From contig JBJDXI010000070.1 of assembly GCA_051866595.1 (NCBI GenBank), forward strand, positions 1 to 12,633: a DNA stretch of 12,633 nucleotides. Direction: 5' to 3'. The notes under the pieces are model-generated. The model saw only the letters and a list, made by a program, of their open reading frames with translations, did not search any database and was not told where the DNA came from. Positions 1-7,464 of the stretch are shown in pieces. The DNA comes from UBA7702 sp051866595. GTDB lineage: Bacteria > Bacillota > Dehalobacteriia > UBA7702. Both the position numbers and the translations under genes were made by a program. Every line of letters begins with the position of its first letter. Position 1 is the stretch's first letter.

Positions 1-256
1 GTAAATTCTCGTAATAGCAGGACAATTCCTGACCGTCGTGAAATTCGGAATCCAGCTCTGCCCAGCACTGTGCGGAAAGGGTCAAAAATTCCGCTCCGCT
101 TTCCTCAAAAGCCGTCTCCAGTGAGGGTTTCACCGAAGAGGATACCGTTGAAGAAGAAGATCCCTGCCAGATGCCGAAAGTAATGGCCGAAATAACAACA
201 CAGAAAGAAAGTCCCAGAATAAAGATGTCAAGTTTTTGTTCTGTACGTTTAAGCAT
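1..256 (-). CDS. Partial N-terminus of a membrane-anchored or secreted protein, possibly YwmB-like
   Basis: The gene begins at the ATG at 256-254, preceded by a strong GGAGGT ribosome binding site 7 bases upstream, and runs off the left edge, leaving 85 residues. The visible protein starts with a short basic stretch (MLKRTEQK) and a hydrophobic segment at about residues 10-28, which reads as a signal peptide or membrane anchor. A serine-rich linker (about 32-41) follows. Then comes a stretch with the pattern SGAEF...W.ELDSEF...QEL at about residues 54-80. That pattern resembles the start of the YwmB family (DUF1779, 'TATA-box binding'), whose gene lies just downstream of atpC in Bacillus, ahead of murA and spoIID. 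Position and orientation fit, since it is the next minus-strand gene after atpC. The family call is inference from a short fragment. The role of YwmB is itself poorly known. No convincing promoter is visible upstream. Confidence 0.55.
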   Translation of the reverse strand, partial: MLKRTEQKLDIFILGLSFCVVISAITFGIWQGSSSSTVSSSVKPSLETAFEESGAEFLTLSAQCWAELDSEFHDGQELSCYYENL

Positions 257-349
257 AAAAATACCTCCGATGGCAGTATTTACCAAAAGGAGGGAATCTA
301 TACGCGTTTCTTTTATTTCATGATCTTTTATACAAATCCGCAAAATAAC

Positions 350-378
350 TTGACAGATGGGAGGACCTGCCTTATAAT
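350..378 (+). promoter_or_regulatory. Consensus sigma-A promoter of the sodium symporter gene
   Basis: A perfect -35 box TTGACA (350-355) and a perfect -10 box TATAAT (373-378) are separated by exactly 17 bases. Transcription would start near 385, giving a leader of about 40 bases before the ATG at 424. The ribosome binding site AAGGAG lies at 413-418. The sequence match is direct. Activity is inferred. Confidence 0.85.
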
Positions 379-423
379 TTATGTCAACCTATTTTATTCA
401 TCAAGTTTACATAAGGAGATTCT

Positions 424-1761
424 ATGGTACTTACTCTGCTTCTTTTCATGGCTGTTTTATTGGGTGTCGGCATTTACACCGGCCGCCGAAAAACAGATTA
501 CAGCACCTTTGTCATCGCCGGACATCGTCAGTCCTGGCCCTTTATTCTTCTGTCGCTGATGGCGACCATGATCGGCGGTTCCGCCACCTTCGGCGTGGTT
601 TCCACCGGCTATCAGCTGGGTTTTCCCGCCATCTGGTGGCTGGGCGTCGGTTCCGTGGGTCTGATCTTTCAGGCCGTTTTCGTCTCGGAAAAAGTCCGGG
701 ATCTGGAAGTCAACACTTTGGCCGAAGCCGGAAAACGTCTGGTGGGAAACGGCGCGGGATTTCTCATCAGCGCTATTATCACCATTTCCTGGATCGGTAT
801 CATCGCCGGCCAGTTTGCCGCTTTGGCACAGATTTTTTCCTTTATCACCGGGCAGACCAATACATTGCTGCTGATCCTCATCTCCGCCGCTATCGTCATC
901 CTCTTTACCACCATCGGCGGCCAGCTTTCGGTGATGCGCACCGATAATGTCTTTTTCTTCTTCCTGTTTTTCGGTATCGTCGCCACGTTCTGTTTCCTGT
1001 TTTTCGGAGCTTCCCCGGCGGGGACGGTGGACAATATCCTTTCAAATATCCATTGGTTCCAAAAAGACTTCACGCCGATGTACGCGGTCTATCTGCTTTT
1101 CGTTGTCGGCGGCACTTACTTTATCGGTCCCGACGTTCTCTCCCGCAGCATGACGGCGAAAGATACCCTTGCCGCCAAAAAGGCTTCCATGAACGCGGCA
1201 TTTCTCCTGATGATCTTTAATATTCTCATTATCGCCATCGCGCTTTGGTGCAAGACCTGCGTTTCCGTTCTTCAAGGTTTTCATCCTCTGGTTTATCTGA
1301 TGAAATTCCGTCTGCCGGCGGTGATTTCCCTGCTTTTGGCCCTCGGTCTCACCTCAGCGCTGTTATCTTCGGCATCCACCTGCCTGATTACCGCCGCCGC
1401 TACCATTCAGAACGACCTGATCCGAAAAGAAAGCGTGACAGGAACCCGGATTCTGATTCTTCTCATCGGCGTTTTCGCCGCGGTGATTTCCGTTCAGAAC
1501 GGCGATATTATCTCCATCCTCACCGGCGCCTATTCCATTTACGCCCCGGGCATTGTCTTCCCCCTCTTTGTGGCAATCTGCAACTATAAAAAGCGAAAGA
1601 TCCGCCAGGGGATCTGGCTTTCCGCAGTGGCCGTCGGCGGCGCCTGCGGCATCATCGGGAACTTCATCACCTTTACTTATCTGCCGTTGATCGGGATGTT
1701 CTTATCATTGGTCATATCGCTCTTCTCATTACAGAAAAAGCCAGAAAAAATCATCAGATAA
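424..1761 (+). CDS. Sodium:solute symporter (SSS) family transporter, substrate unknown
   Basis: This 445-residue polytopic inner-membrane protein belongs to the sodium:solute symporter family, which couples solute uptake to Na+ entry. More than ten hydrophobic segments are visible from residue 2 to about 435. Family hallmarks are GGSATFG (51-57) in the first core helix, the GPDVLSRSMTAKD loop (235-247), and the SSAST helix (315-319) that carries the Ser/Thr residues of the conserved Na+ site. The start is the ATG at 424, with AAGGAG 5 bases upstream. The protein ends with a short basic tail. It is slightly short at the N-terminus compared with family members that have an extra leading helix. 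The gene is monocistronic: it has its own promoter (350-378) and terminator (1795-1830), and it is oriented opposite to both flanking genes. Nothing nearby reveals the substrate. Amino acids, organic acids and pantothenate are all possible. Confidence 0.9.
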   Translation: MVLTLLLFMAVLLGVGIYTGRRKTDYSTFVIAGHRQSWPFILLSLMATMIGGSATFGVVSTGYQLGFPAIWWLGVGSVGLIFQAVFVSEKVRDLEVNTLAEAGKRLVGNGAGFLISAIITISWIGIIAGQFAALAQIFSFITGQTNTLLLILISAAIVILFTTIGGQLSVMRTDNVFFFFLFFGIVATFCFLFFGASPAGTVDNILSNIHWFQKDFTPMYAVYLLFVVGGTYFIGPDVLSRSMTAKDTLAAKKASMNAAFLLMIFNILIIAIALWCKTCVSVLQGFHPLVYLMKFRLPAVISLLLALGLTSALLSSASTCLITAAATIQNDLIRKESVTGTRILILLIGVFAAVISVQNGDIISILTGAYSIYAPGIVFPLFVAICNYKKRKIRQGIWLSAVAVGGACGIIGNFITFTYLPLIGMFLSLVISLFSLQKKPEKIIR

Positions 1762-1794
1762 TCCAAACGGAACAACAATAAAAAACGTGAATAC

Positions 1795-1830
1795 AGCCCT
1801 GTTCAACAAAGCTTGAGCGGGGCTTTTTTT
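1795..1830 (+). terminator. Rho-independent terminator of the symporter gene
   Basis: The arm AGCCCTGTTCAA (1795-1806) pairs with TTGAGCGGGGCT (1813-1824) through 12 consecutive pairs, two of them G-T wobbles, around the loop CAAAGC. A run of T follows to 1830. It lies 34 bases after the symporter stop codon. The next bases (1821-1837) form a second, overlapping short palindrome, GGCTTTT-ttt-AAAAGCC. Confidence 0.9.
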
Positions 1831-1979
1831 AAAAGCCGTGCCCCTATTTCCGGCTTTCCTTTCACCGGAAGATGCCCTTTTCAGTTTATCCAACGCGACC
1901 GTCTGAAATCATATCAACCATCCTTCCCTCGCCCCTCTTTTGAAATTTTTTCATGTTCTGTTTTGCCTTTCTCAGACAT

Positions 1980-2014
1980 AAAAAATCTCCCGTGAATTTC
2001 ACGGGAGATTTTTT
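1980..2014 (-). terminator. Bidirectional Rho-independent terminator closing the atp operon
   Basis: This is an almost perfect palindrome with 17-base arms: six A, then TCTCCCGTGAA, a single central T, and the exact complement ending in six T. On either strand it gives a GC-rich stem (TCTCCCG with CGGGAGA) followed by a U-tract. On the minus strand it lies 10 bases after the atpC stop, so it should end the ATP synthase transcript. On the plus strand it backs up the symporter terminator. The convergent region 1838-1979 between the two terminators holds no gene that can be supported. Confidence 0.93.
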
Positions 2015-2024
2015 CACAATGCCA

Positions 2025-2435
2025 TCAGGCACGGTTTGCGATTTTGATTCGCTGAATCGCTCTTTTTAAAGCCAGCTCTGCGCGGGCAACGTCAAGACCT
2101 TCTGCGTGTTCCGCAAGGCGCGCTTCGGCTCTTGCCTTGGCTTTTTCAGCTCTTTCCACATCAATTTCATCACTTTTTTCCGCTGATTTCGCCAGGACAA
2201 CGGCTTTGTTGCCGCCGACTTCAAGGAAACCGCCGCCGATAAAGAGAACTTCACGGTTGCCGTTTCCGTCATCAATGGCCATTTCGCCGACGTCAAGGCC
2301 GGTAACAATGGCGGCGTGTTTGGGATAAACACCGATGGAGCCGGAAGTGGTGGGAATGTGGAAATAATAAACTTCAGAAGAAAAGACGTTTTTTTCGGGA
2401 GTGACGATATCTAAAGAGATACGATTATCTGACAT
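2025..2435 (-). CDS. atpC: ATP synthase F1 subunit epsilon
   Basis: Epsilon sits on the central stalk of F1 with gamma. It couples rotation to catalysis and can inhibit ATP hydrolysis. The 136-residue length is typical. The N-terminal beta-sandwich covers about residues 1-88 (MSDNRISLDIVTPEK at the start, then GSIGVYPKHA at 32-41). The C-terminal helical hairpin follows, with IDVERA at 91-96 and RAELALKRAIQRI at 118-130. IDVERA matches the I/L-D-x-x-R-A ATP-binding motif known from thermophilic Bacillus epsilon, so this subunit may sense ATP. The gene starts 2 bases after the atpD stop, and its ribosome binding site AAGGAG lies inside the end of atpD, so the two are probably translationally coupled. 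The minus-strand terminator follows 10 bases after the stop. Confidence 0.97.
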   Translation of the reverse strand: MSDNRISLDIVTPEKNVFSSEVYYFHIPTTSGSIGVYPKHAAIVTGLDVGEMAIDDGNGNREVLFIGGGFLEVGGNKAVVLAKSAEKSDEIDVERAEKAKARAEARLAEHAEGLDVARAELALKRAIQRIKIANRA

Positions 2436-2437
2436 AA

Positions 2438-3865
2438 TTATTCAACTCCTTCGAGCTGTTTTGCCTTTTCTACTGCTTCATCAATAGTACCGACCATCTG
2501 GAAGGCCTGTTCGGGAAGATCGTCATGTTTCCCGTCGAGAATTTCCTGGAAACCGCGGATGGTTTCTTTGAGCGGAACGTATTTACCGGCCATACCGGTG
2601 AACTGTTCGGCTACATGGAAAGGCTGACCGAGGAATCTCTGGATCTTTCTGGCTCTGGCAACGATGAGTTTCTGTTCATCAGAAAGTTCATCCATACCGA
2701 GAATGGCGATAATATCCTGTAATTCATTGTAAGTCTGGAGAACACCCTGAACGGCACGGGCGGTTTTGTAGTGTTCTTCACCGACAACCTGGGGTTCCAA
2801 AATACGGGAAGAGGAATCCAGGGGGTCCACAGCGGGATAAATACCCAATTCAACGATTTTACGTGAAAGAACGGTTTTAGCGTCCAGATGGGTGAACGCG
2901 GTGGCGGGAGCGGGGTCGGTCAAGTCGTCGGCGGGGACGTAAATCGCCTGAACCGAAGTAATGGACCCTTTCTTCGTCGAGGTAATTCTTTCCTGCAAAG
3001 CACCCATTTCAGATGCCAGGGTCGGCTGGTAACCAACGGCGGAAGGCATACGGCCTAACAGCGCGGATACTTCGGAACCGGCCTGGGTGAAACGGAAGAT
3101 GTTATCAATGAAGAGCAGAACGTCCTGACCGGAAACGTCACGGAAGTATTCTGCCAAGGTCAGACCGGTAAGACCGATACGGAGACGGGCCCCGGGGGGT
3201 TCGTTCATCTGACCGAATACCATGGCGGTTTTTTCGATAACGCCGCTTTCTTTCATTTCGTTGTAGAGGTCGTTCCCTTCACGGGTACGTTCGCCAACGC
3301 CGGAGAAAACGGAATAGCCGCCGTGTTCGTAAGCGATGTTACGGATGAGTTCCATAATAAGAACGGTTTTACCTACGCCGGCGCCGCCGAACAAACCGAT
3401 CTTACCACCTTTGGAATAGGGAGCCAACAAGTCAACGACTTTAATCCCGGTTTCCAGCATTTCGGTGGAGGGTTTCAGATCTTCATAGGGAGGAGCGTCT
3501 CTGTGAATCGGAAGTTTGTCTTCGGATTCCACAGGAGGAAGCCCATCAATGGGGTCGCCGATAACGTTAAACATACGACCCAAAGTTTTTTCACCAACAC
3601 TGATGGTGATGGGAGCGCCTGTATCTTCAACTTTGATACCACGCTGCAAACCGTCAGTGGAGGAAAGCGCAACGGCACGGACTGTATCGTTGCCTAAATG
3701 CTGCATCGTTTCAAGAGTAATGTTCAGACCGAGTTTTTTGGACTCTTCGTTGTCCTGGTTTTCACTCTTGATTTTGAGAGCATTGTAAATGTCAGGCAGC
3801 TGGCCGGCAGGAAACGCGATGTCGACAACAGCGCCCATAACTTCTTTTACAATACCAGTTGACAC
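2438..3865 (-). CDS. atpD: ATP synthase F1 subunit beta (catalytic)
   Basis: Beta carries the catalytic sites of F1, where ATP is made from ADP and phosphate. The 475-residue protein shows the full family pattern. The N-terminal beta-barrel begins with GIVKEVMGAVVDI. The Walker A P-loop GGAGVGKT is at 160-167, with Lys166. GERTREG at 191-197 holds the catalytic Glu192. The Walker B region LLFIDNIFRF is at 250-259. ALLGRMPSAVGYQP is at 268-281, and the DELSDEQ loop at 392-398 contacts gamma. The start is GTG at 3865-3863, with AGGAGG 8 bases upstream and no better ATG nearby. A 47-base gap separates it from atpG. Length and motifs are complete, with no sign of damage. Confidence 0.98.
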   Translation of the reverse strand: MSTGIVKEVMGAVVDIAFPAGQLPDIYNALKIKSENQDNEESKKLGLNITLETMQHLGNDTVRAVALSSTDGLQRGIKVEDTGAPITISVGEKTLGRMFNVIGDPIDGLPPVESEDKLPIHRDAPPYEDLKPSTEMLETGIKVVDLLAPYSKGGKIGLFGGAGVGKTVLIMELIRNIAYEHGGYSVFSGVGERTREGNDLYNEMKESGVIEKTAMVFGQMNEPPGARLRIGLTGLTLAEYFRDVSGQDVLLFIDNIFRFTQAGSEVSALLGRMPSAVGYQPTLASEMGALQERITSTKKGSITSVQAIYVPADDLTDPAPATAFTHLDAKTVLSRKIVELGIYPAVDPLDSSSRILEPQVVGEEHYKTARAVQGVLQTYNELQDIIAILGMDELSDEQKLIVARARKIQRFLGQPFHVAEQFTGMAGKYVPLKETIRGFQEILDGKHDDLPEQAFQMVGTIDEAVEKAKQLEGVE

Positions 3866-3912
3866 CTTCTCAACCTCCTTAAAAATTGATAAAGGTCTTT
3901 CGACTCTATAGG

Positions 3913-4788
3913 TTATTCGAGAGCGGCGGCACCGCCCACGATTTCCGAAATTTCAGTAGTAATAGCAGCCTGACGAGCCCGGTTCATTGCCAATGTCAGG
4001 CTCTTAATGAGTTCCGCAGCATTGTCTGTAGCGGCGCTCATCGCGGTCATTCTGGACCCGAATTCGCTGGCCTTGGATTCAAGAATCGCAGCGTAAATCT
4101 GGGTTTCCACATAGGCCGGAAGCAGAACGTTAAGAACTTCTTCTTCATTGGGTTCAAAGCTGTAAGAAAGATTGAAGCTTTTTTCTTCTTCGCTGACTTC
4201 AGCTTCTTCCGAAGGAAGGGATTCAATGGGAAGAATCTTAACATCGGTGGGAATATTGGACAACGCCGATTTGAATACGCTGTAAACCAGATGGACTTCA
4301 TCGTATTCCCCGTCGGTGTATAATTTGATCACTTCCTGAGCGATGGATTTTCCCACGGCGAAACCGGGGGTATCGCCGATGGCGATATATTCGCTCACCA
4401 CGTCATAATTGCGTTTCTGGAAGTAATCGCGTCCTTTTCTCCCAACAGCAACCAAAGCACATTCGTGTTCGTTGGCTTTGATGGCTTTTTCGCACTCTTT
4501 GATGATGTTCGCGTTGAAACCGCCGCAAAGGCCGCCGTCCGCGGTCACCAGAATATAGAGTACCTTTTTCACTTCTCTGACTTCCTGTAAAGGATGGGAA
4601 GAGGCACCGCTTTCATTCGAAAGACTGCCCAAAACCTCACGCACTTTGGCGGAATAAGGTCTGGCCGCTACTACAGCAGACTGAGCTCTGCGCAGCTTGG
4701 AGGAGGCAACCATTTTCATGGCTTTGGTGATCTGCCCCGTGCTCTCAATACTGCTGATGCTTCGTCTGATATCACTCATGCTTGCCAT
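3913..4788 (-). CDS. atpG: ATP synthase F1 subunit gamma
   Basis: Gamma is the central rotor shaft that turns inside the alpha3beta3 ring and drives the conformational cycle. The protein is 291 residues. The N-terminal coiled-coil helix has the family signature STGQITKAMKMVASSKLRRAQ (about residues 16-36), and the C-terminal helix has SRMTAMSAATDNA...L.L..NRARQAAITTEI. The middle Rossmann-like domain includes LYILVTADGGLCGGFNANI (about 75-93). A strongly acidic stretch (SEEAEVSEEE) lies before the C-terminal helix. The start at 4788 gives the usual MAS- beginning. A second ATG three codons in (4779) is possible, because the upstream ribosome binding site is only a weak GGTGG. The gene lies between atpA and atpD as expected. 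Confidence 0.97.
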   Translation of the reverse strand: MASMSDIRRSISSIESTGQITKAMKMVASSKLRRAQSAVVAARPYSAKVREVLGSLSNESGASSHPLQEVREVKKVLYILVTADGGLCGGFNANIIKECEKAIKANEHECALVAVGRKGRDYFQKRNYDVVSEYIAIGDTPGFAVGKSIAQEVIKLYTDGEYDEVHLVYSVFKSALSNIPTDVKILPIESLPSEEAEVSEEEKSFNLSYSFEPNEEEVLNVLLPAYVETQIYAAILESKASEFGSRMTAMSAATDNAAELIKSLTLAMNRARQAAITTEISEIVGGAAALE

Positions 4789-4835
4789 AGGACTGGTTCA
4801 CCACCTTCCGAAATCTAATACGTTATTTCAAAGAA

Positions 4836-6344
4836 TTACTTCACAAAACCTTCTTTAAACTGTTTGATCGCATCTTTCAATGCGGCTTTGGTTTCATCGG
4901 AGATTTTCTTTTCCGCAACTAACGTATCGTAGATGTCGGCATGATTGGTGTGAATGTCCTGAAGCAACTGTTTTTCGAATTCCAGAACTTTGTCAAGGGG
5001 AAGATCATCGAGGAAACCGTTACCGCCGGCAAAAATGGAAATAACCTGATCGATAACGTTCATCGGGCTGTACTGATTCTGTTTCAAGAGTTCTGTCATT
5101 CTTTCCCCACGGGTCAGAGCGGCGGCGGTGGCTTTATCCAGGTCGGAACCGAACTGGGAGAAGGCGGCCAATTCACGGTACTGGGCAAGGTCCATACGGA
5201 GGGAGCCGGCAACCTGTTTCATGGCTTTGATCTGAGCGGAACCACCGACACGGGATACGGAGATACCAACGTTAATGGCGGGACGAATCCCGGAATTGAA
5301 GATGTCGGTATCAAGGAAGATCTGACCGTCGGTAATGGAAATAACATTCGTAGGAATGTAGGCGGAAACGTCACCGGCCTGGGTTTCAATGATCGGCAGA
5401 GCCGTCATGGAACCGCCGCCGTATTCTTCACTGAGTTTCGCCGCGCGTTCCAGCAGACGGGAATGGAGATAGAAAACGTCGCCGGGATATGCTTCACGCC
5501 CGGGGGGACGTTTGAGCAGCAAGGAAAGTTCACGATAAGCAACAGCCTGTTTGGAAAGATCATCGTAAACGATCAATACCGCGCCGCCTTTATACATGAA
5601 GTATTCACCCATGGCAGCACCGGCATAGGGAGCCAGATACAGCATAGGAGCGGGTTCGGAAGCGGAAGCGGAAACGACGATGGTGTAATCCATGGCGCCG
5701 TGTTCTTCCAGTTTGGCAACAACCGAGGATACGGTGGAAGCTTTCTGACCTACGGCAACGTAGATGCAGGTAACCCCCTGACCTTTCTGGTTGATGATGG
5801 TATCGATGGCAATGGCGGTTTTACCGGTCTGTCTGTCACCGATGATAAGTTCACGCTGGCCGCGGCCAATGGGAACCATAGAGTCAATAGCTTTTAAACC
5901 GGTCTGCATCGGTTCAAAAACGGATTTACGAGTAATAACGCCGGGAGCGAGGAATTCAACGGGACGATATTCTGTGGTTTTGATTTCACCTTTCCCGTCA
6001 AGGGGCTGACCAAGGGTGTTGACAACACGGCCGACCATGGCTTCCCCAACGGGAACTTCCATAATTCTGCCGGTTCTCTTTACCTGATCGCCTTCTTGAA
6101 TATCGGTGTAGGGCCCAAGAATAACGCAACCGATGTTATCTTCTTCCAGGTTCATGACCATACCCATGACACCGTTGGAAAACTCCAGGAGTTCGTTATA
6201 CATGGCATTTTCGAGGCCATAAATACGCGCAATACCGTCACCGACGGTGATAACAGTACCGACTTCGGATACTTCCACCGCGGCTTCATAATTTTCGATC
6301 TGCTGCTTTAAAATAGAGCTGATCTCTTCGGGACGGATGCTCAT
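4836..6344 (-). CDS. atpA: ATP synthase F1 subunit alpha
   Basis: Alpha forms the F1 hexamer with beta, carries the non-catalytic nucleotide sites and supplies the arginine finger to the catalytic sites. The protein is 502 residues, the usual length. The order is: N-terminal MSIRPEEISSILKQQIENYE, the helix that meets delta; a beta-barrel with GTVITVGDGIARIYGL (29-44); the Walker A motif GDRQTGKT (169-176); the VLIVYDDLSKQAVAYRE segment (256-272); and SVSRVGGSAQIKAMK (362-376), whose Arg365 is the arginine finger. The C-terminal helical domain is complete. The start ATG at 6344 has an AGGGGTG-like ribosome binding site, 18 bases after the atpH stop. The gene appears intact. Confidence 0.98.
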   Translation of the reverse strand: MSIRPEEISSILKQQIENYEAAVEVSEVGTVITVGDGIARIYGLENAMYNELLEFSNGVMGMVMNLEEDNIGCVILGPYTDIQEGDQVKRTGRIMEVPVGEAMVGRVVNTLGQPLDGKGEIKTTEYRPVEFLAPGVITRKSVFEPMQTGLKAIDSMVPIGRGQRELIIGDRQTGKTAIAIDTIINQKGQGVTCIYVAVGQKASTVSSVVAKLEEHGAMDYTIVVSASASEPAPMLYLAPYAGAAMGEYFMYKGGAVLIVYDDLSKQAVAYRELSLLLKRPPGREAYPGDVFYLHSRLLERAAKLSEEYGGGSMTALPIIETQAGDVSAYIPTNVISITDGQIFLDTDIFNSGIRPAINVGISVSRVGGSAQIKAMKQVAGSLRMDLAQYRELAAFSQFGSDLDKATAAALTRGERMTELLKQNQYSPMNVIDQVISIFAGGNGFLDDLPLDKVLEFEKQLLQDIHTNHADIYDTLVAEKKISDETKAALKDAIKQFKEGFVK

Positions 6345-6362
6345 TAACTTTTCACCCCTAAC

Positions 6363-6905
6363 TTATAACACAGTTTGTTTTAATGTATTGTTTAATTGTT
6401 TCAGTTGGTTGGCGATGGAGCCGTCGTACACGGTGTCACCGATGCGAACCTGCACGCCGCCGATTAAAGAGGCATCAACAGATGCTTCGGCTTTGACGGT
6501 CTGCCCCATCATCCCGGAAAAACGATCTTCGATCTTTTTGATCTGATCTTCGGAGAGAGCCACGGCGCTTTTGATTTCAGCGTGAAGAATGTTGGCCTGT
6601 TCTTCCAGAAGATCCGAATAGCTTTCGCACATAGCGATCAGAGAATCCACACGGTCTTTATCCACCACAAGGTTGACAAAGTTTTTCACCATAGGTTCCA
6701 TATCTTCCAGCAGGATGCTGAGGGCTTTTTTCTTCTCATCTTTCTGAATGGACTGATTGAGAAGCATCAAGCTGACTTCTTCATTGTCGTTCAGCAACGC
6801 GGCGATCGCATTTAAATTTTCAGCAAAAATCTCAGATTTGCCCTGTTCCGTACCAATGTCATAGAGAGCTTTCGCATATCTTCTTGCTACTGTTCTGTCT
6901 GTCAT
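6363..6905 (-). CDS. atpH: ATP synthase F1 subunit delta
   Basis: Delta links the top of the F1 hexamer to the peripheral stalk (b subunits). It corresponds to mitochondrial OSCP. The 180-residue protein begins with VARRYAKALYDIG, the conserved N-terminal helix that binds alpha. It ends with the family pattern IGGVQVRIGDTVYDGSIANQLKQL (about 147-170). The start overlaps the atpF stop as ATGA (6905-6902), so translation is probably coupled to that of atpF. Length and both end motifs are typical. Confidence 0.97.
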   Translation of the reverse strand: MTDRTVARRYAKALYDIGTEQGKSEIFAENLNAIAALLNDNEEVSLMLLNQSIQKDEKKKALSILLEDMEPMVKNFVNLVVDKDRVDSLIAMCESYSDLLEEQANILHAEIKSAVALSEDQIKKIEDRFSGMMGQTVKAEASVDASLIGGVQVRIGDTVYDGSIANQLKQLNNTLKQTVL

Positions 6906-7387
6906 TGTACTTCGCCTGCCTCTTCGATATATTTATCTACCAATTTTTTGTGTGCATCGTCATCAAGGTTCTGGCTGATGAGTTTGGATGCAGCATAGAT
7001 GGCGAGGGTTGCGGCTTCATCTCTGATTTCACCGATTACTTTTTCTTTTTCTTCTTTGATTTCGGCGTTGGCTTTTTCAATCATTTTCTGAGCTTCGGCC
7101 CGGGCTTCAGCGATGATTTCATCTTTCTGAGCGTCGGCGGTTTTCTGAGCTCTGTTAATGATTTCCTGTGCAGTTTCACGGGATTTGGCCAATTCCGCGC
7201 TGATTTCAGCCTTCATCTGATCCGCATCGGATTTCAAAGATTCGGCTGCTTCGATGTCGCCTTTGATTTTGTCATGGCGAAGATCCATCGTTTTCTTCAG
7301 CGGCTTGTACATTAAGAAGTACATGGCAACGAGAAGAATGAGAAAGTTTGTAATTGCAAAAATCGTTTGCGCAAAATTAATTTCCAC
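6902..7387 (-). CDS. atpF: ATP synthase Fo subunit b
   Basis: Subunit b is the membrane-anchored peripheral stalk that holds F1 still against the rotor. The 161-residue protein has one N-terminal membrane helix (about residues 8-28), followed by MYKPLKKTMDLR and a long, charged, Ala/Glu/Lys-rich helix (about 35-140) typical of the b dimer coiled coil. The start is GTG at 7387-7385, with GGAGGG 8 bases upstream. The nearer ATG around 7395 is out of frame and stops after five codons. The 3' end overlaps atpH by four bases (ATGA). Only one b-type gene is present, so the stalk is probably a homodimer. Confidence 0.96.
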   Translation of the reverse strand: MEINFAQTIFAITNFLILLVAMYFLMYKPLKKTMDLRHDKIKGDIEAAESLKSDADQMKAEISAELAKSRETAQEIINRAQKTADAQKDEIIAEARAEAQKMIEKANAEIKEEKEKVIGEIRDEAATLAIYAASKLISQNLDDDAHKKLVDKYIEEAGEVQ

Positions 7388-7416
7388 GAAACATACCCTC
7401 CTTTCGTTAAGGTAAC

Positions 7417-7464
7417 GTCAATTGACAGAGAGGCATATCCTCTCCACACGGAGGTTCGTCAATT
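7417..7464 (-). repeat. Inverted-repeat cluster between atpE and atpF
   Basis: AATTGAC (7420-7426) is complementary to GTCAATT (7458-7464), forming a 7-bp outer stem that reaches the atpE stop codon. Inside it, GAGAGG (7428-7433) pairs with CCTCTC (7439-7444) around a 5-base loop. The left outer arm is also half of a 10-bp palindrome, GTCAATTGAC (7417-7426), so two pairings compete. In the minus-strand transcript this forms a structured intercistronic element just after atpE and about 30 bases before the atpF start. There is no U-tract, so it is not an intrinsic terminator. A role in mRNA processing or stability is inference. Confidence 0.6.

Noticed and set aside
257..349. Promoter for the minus-strand YwmB-like gene
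   Set aside because: TATAAA-like and TATAGA-like sequences exist on the minus strand, but no matching -35 box is found at 16-18 bases, so no promoter is called.
379..414. Leader hairpin TTATGT/ACATAA that could hide the symporter ribosome binding site
   Set aside because: It has only six AT-rich pairs around a 24-base loop and overlaps the binding site by two bases. It is too weak to support.
1821..1837. Palindrome GGCTTTT-ttt-AAAAGCC as a second terminator
   Set aside because: It overlaps the symporter terminator and has no U-tract of its own on either strand, so it is better read as part of the first terminator's T-run and flank.
1848..1870. Inverted repeat TTCCGG-N11-CCGGAA in the convergent intergenic region
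   Set aside because: It has 6-base arms, a long loop and no U-tract or known site match. It is easily a chance occurrence.
1886..1954. 22-codon open frame on the minus strand between the two terminators
   Set aside because: It is very short, has only a distant AAAGG as a possible ribosome binding site, and lies beyond the atp terminator with no visible promoter. A chance frame is more likely.
4941..5897. Long open frame of 318 codons on the plus strand
   Set aside because: It lies wholly antisense to atpA, whose motifs and length are unmistakable. It has no ribosome binding site and its composition is Gly/Asn-rich as expected for a codon-bias shadow.
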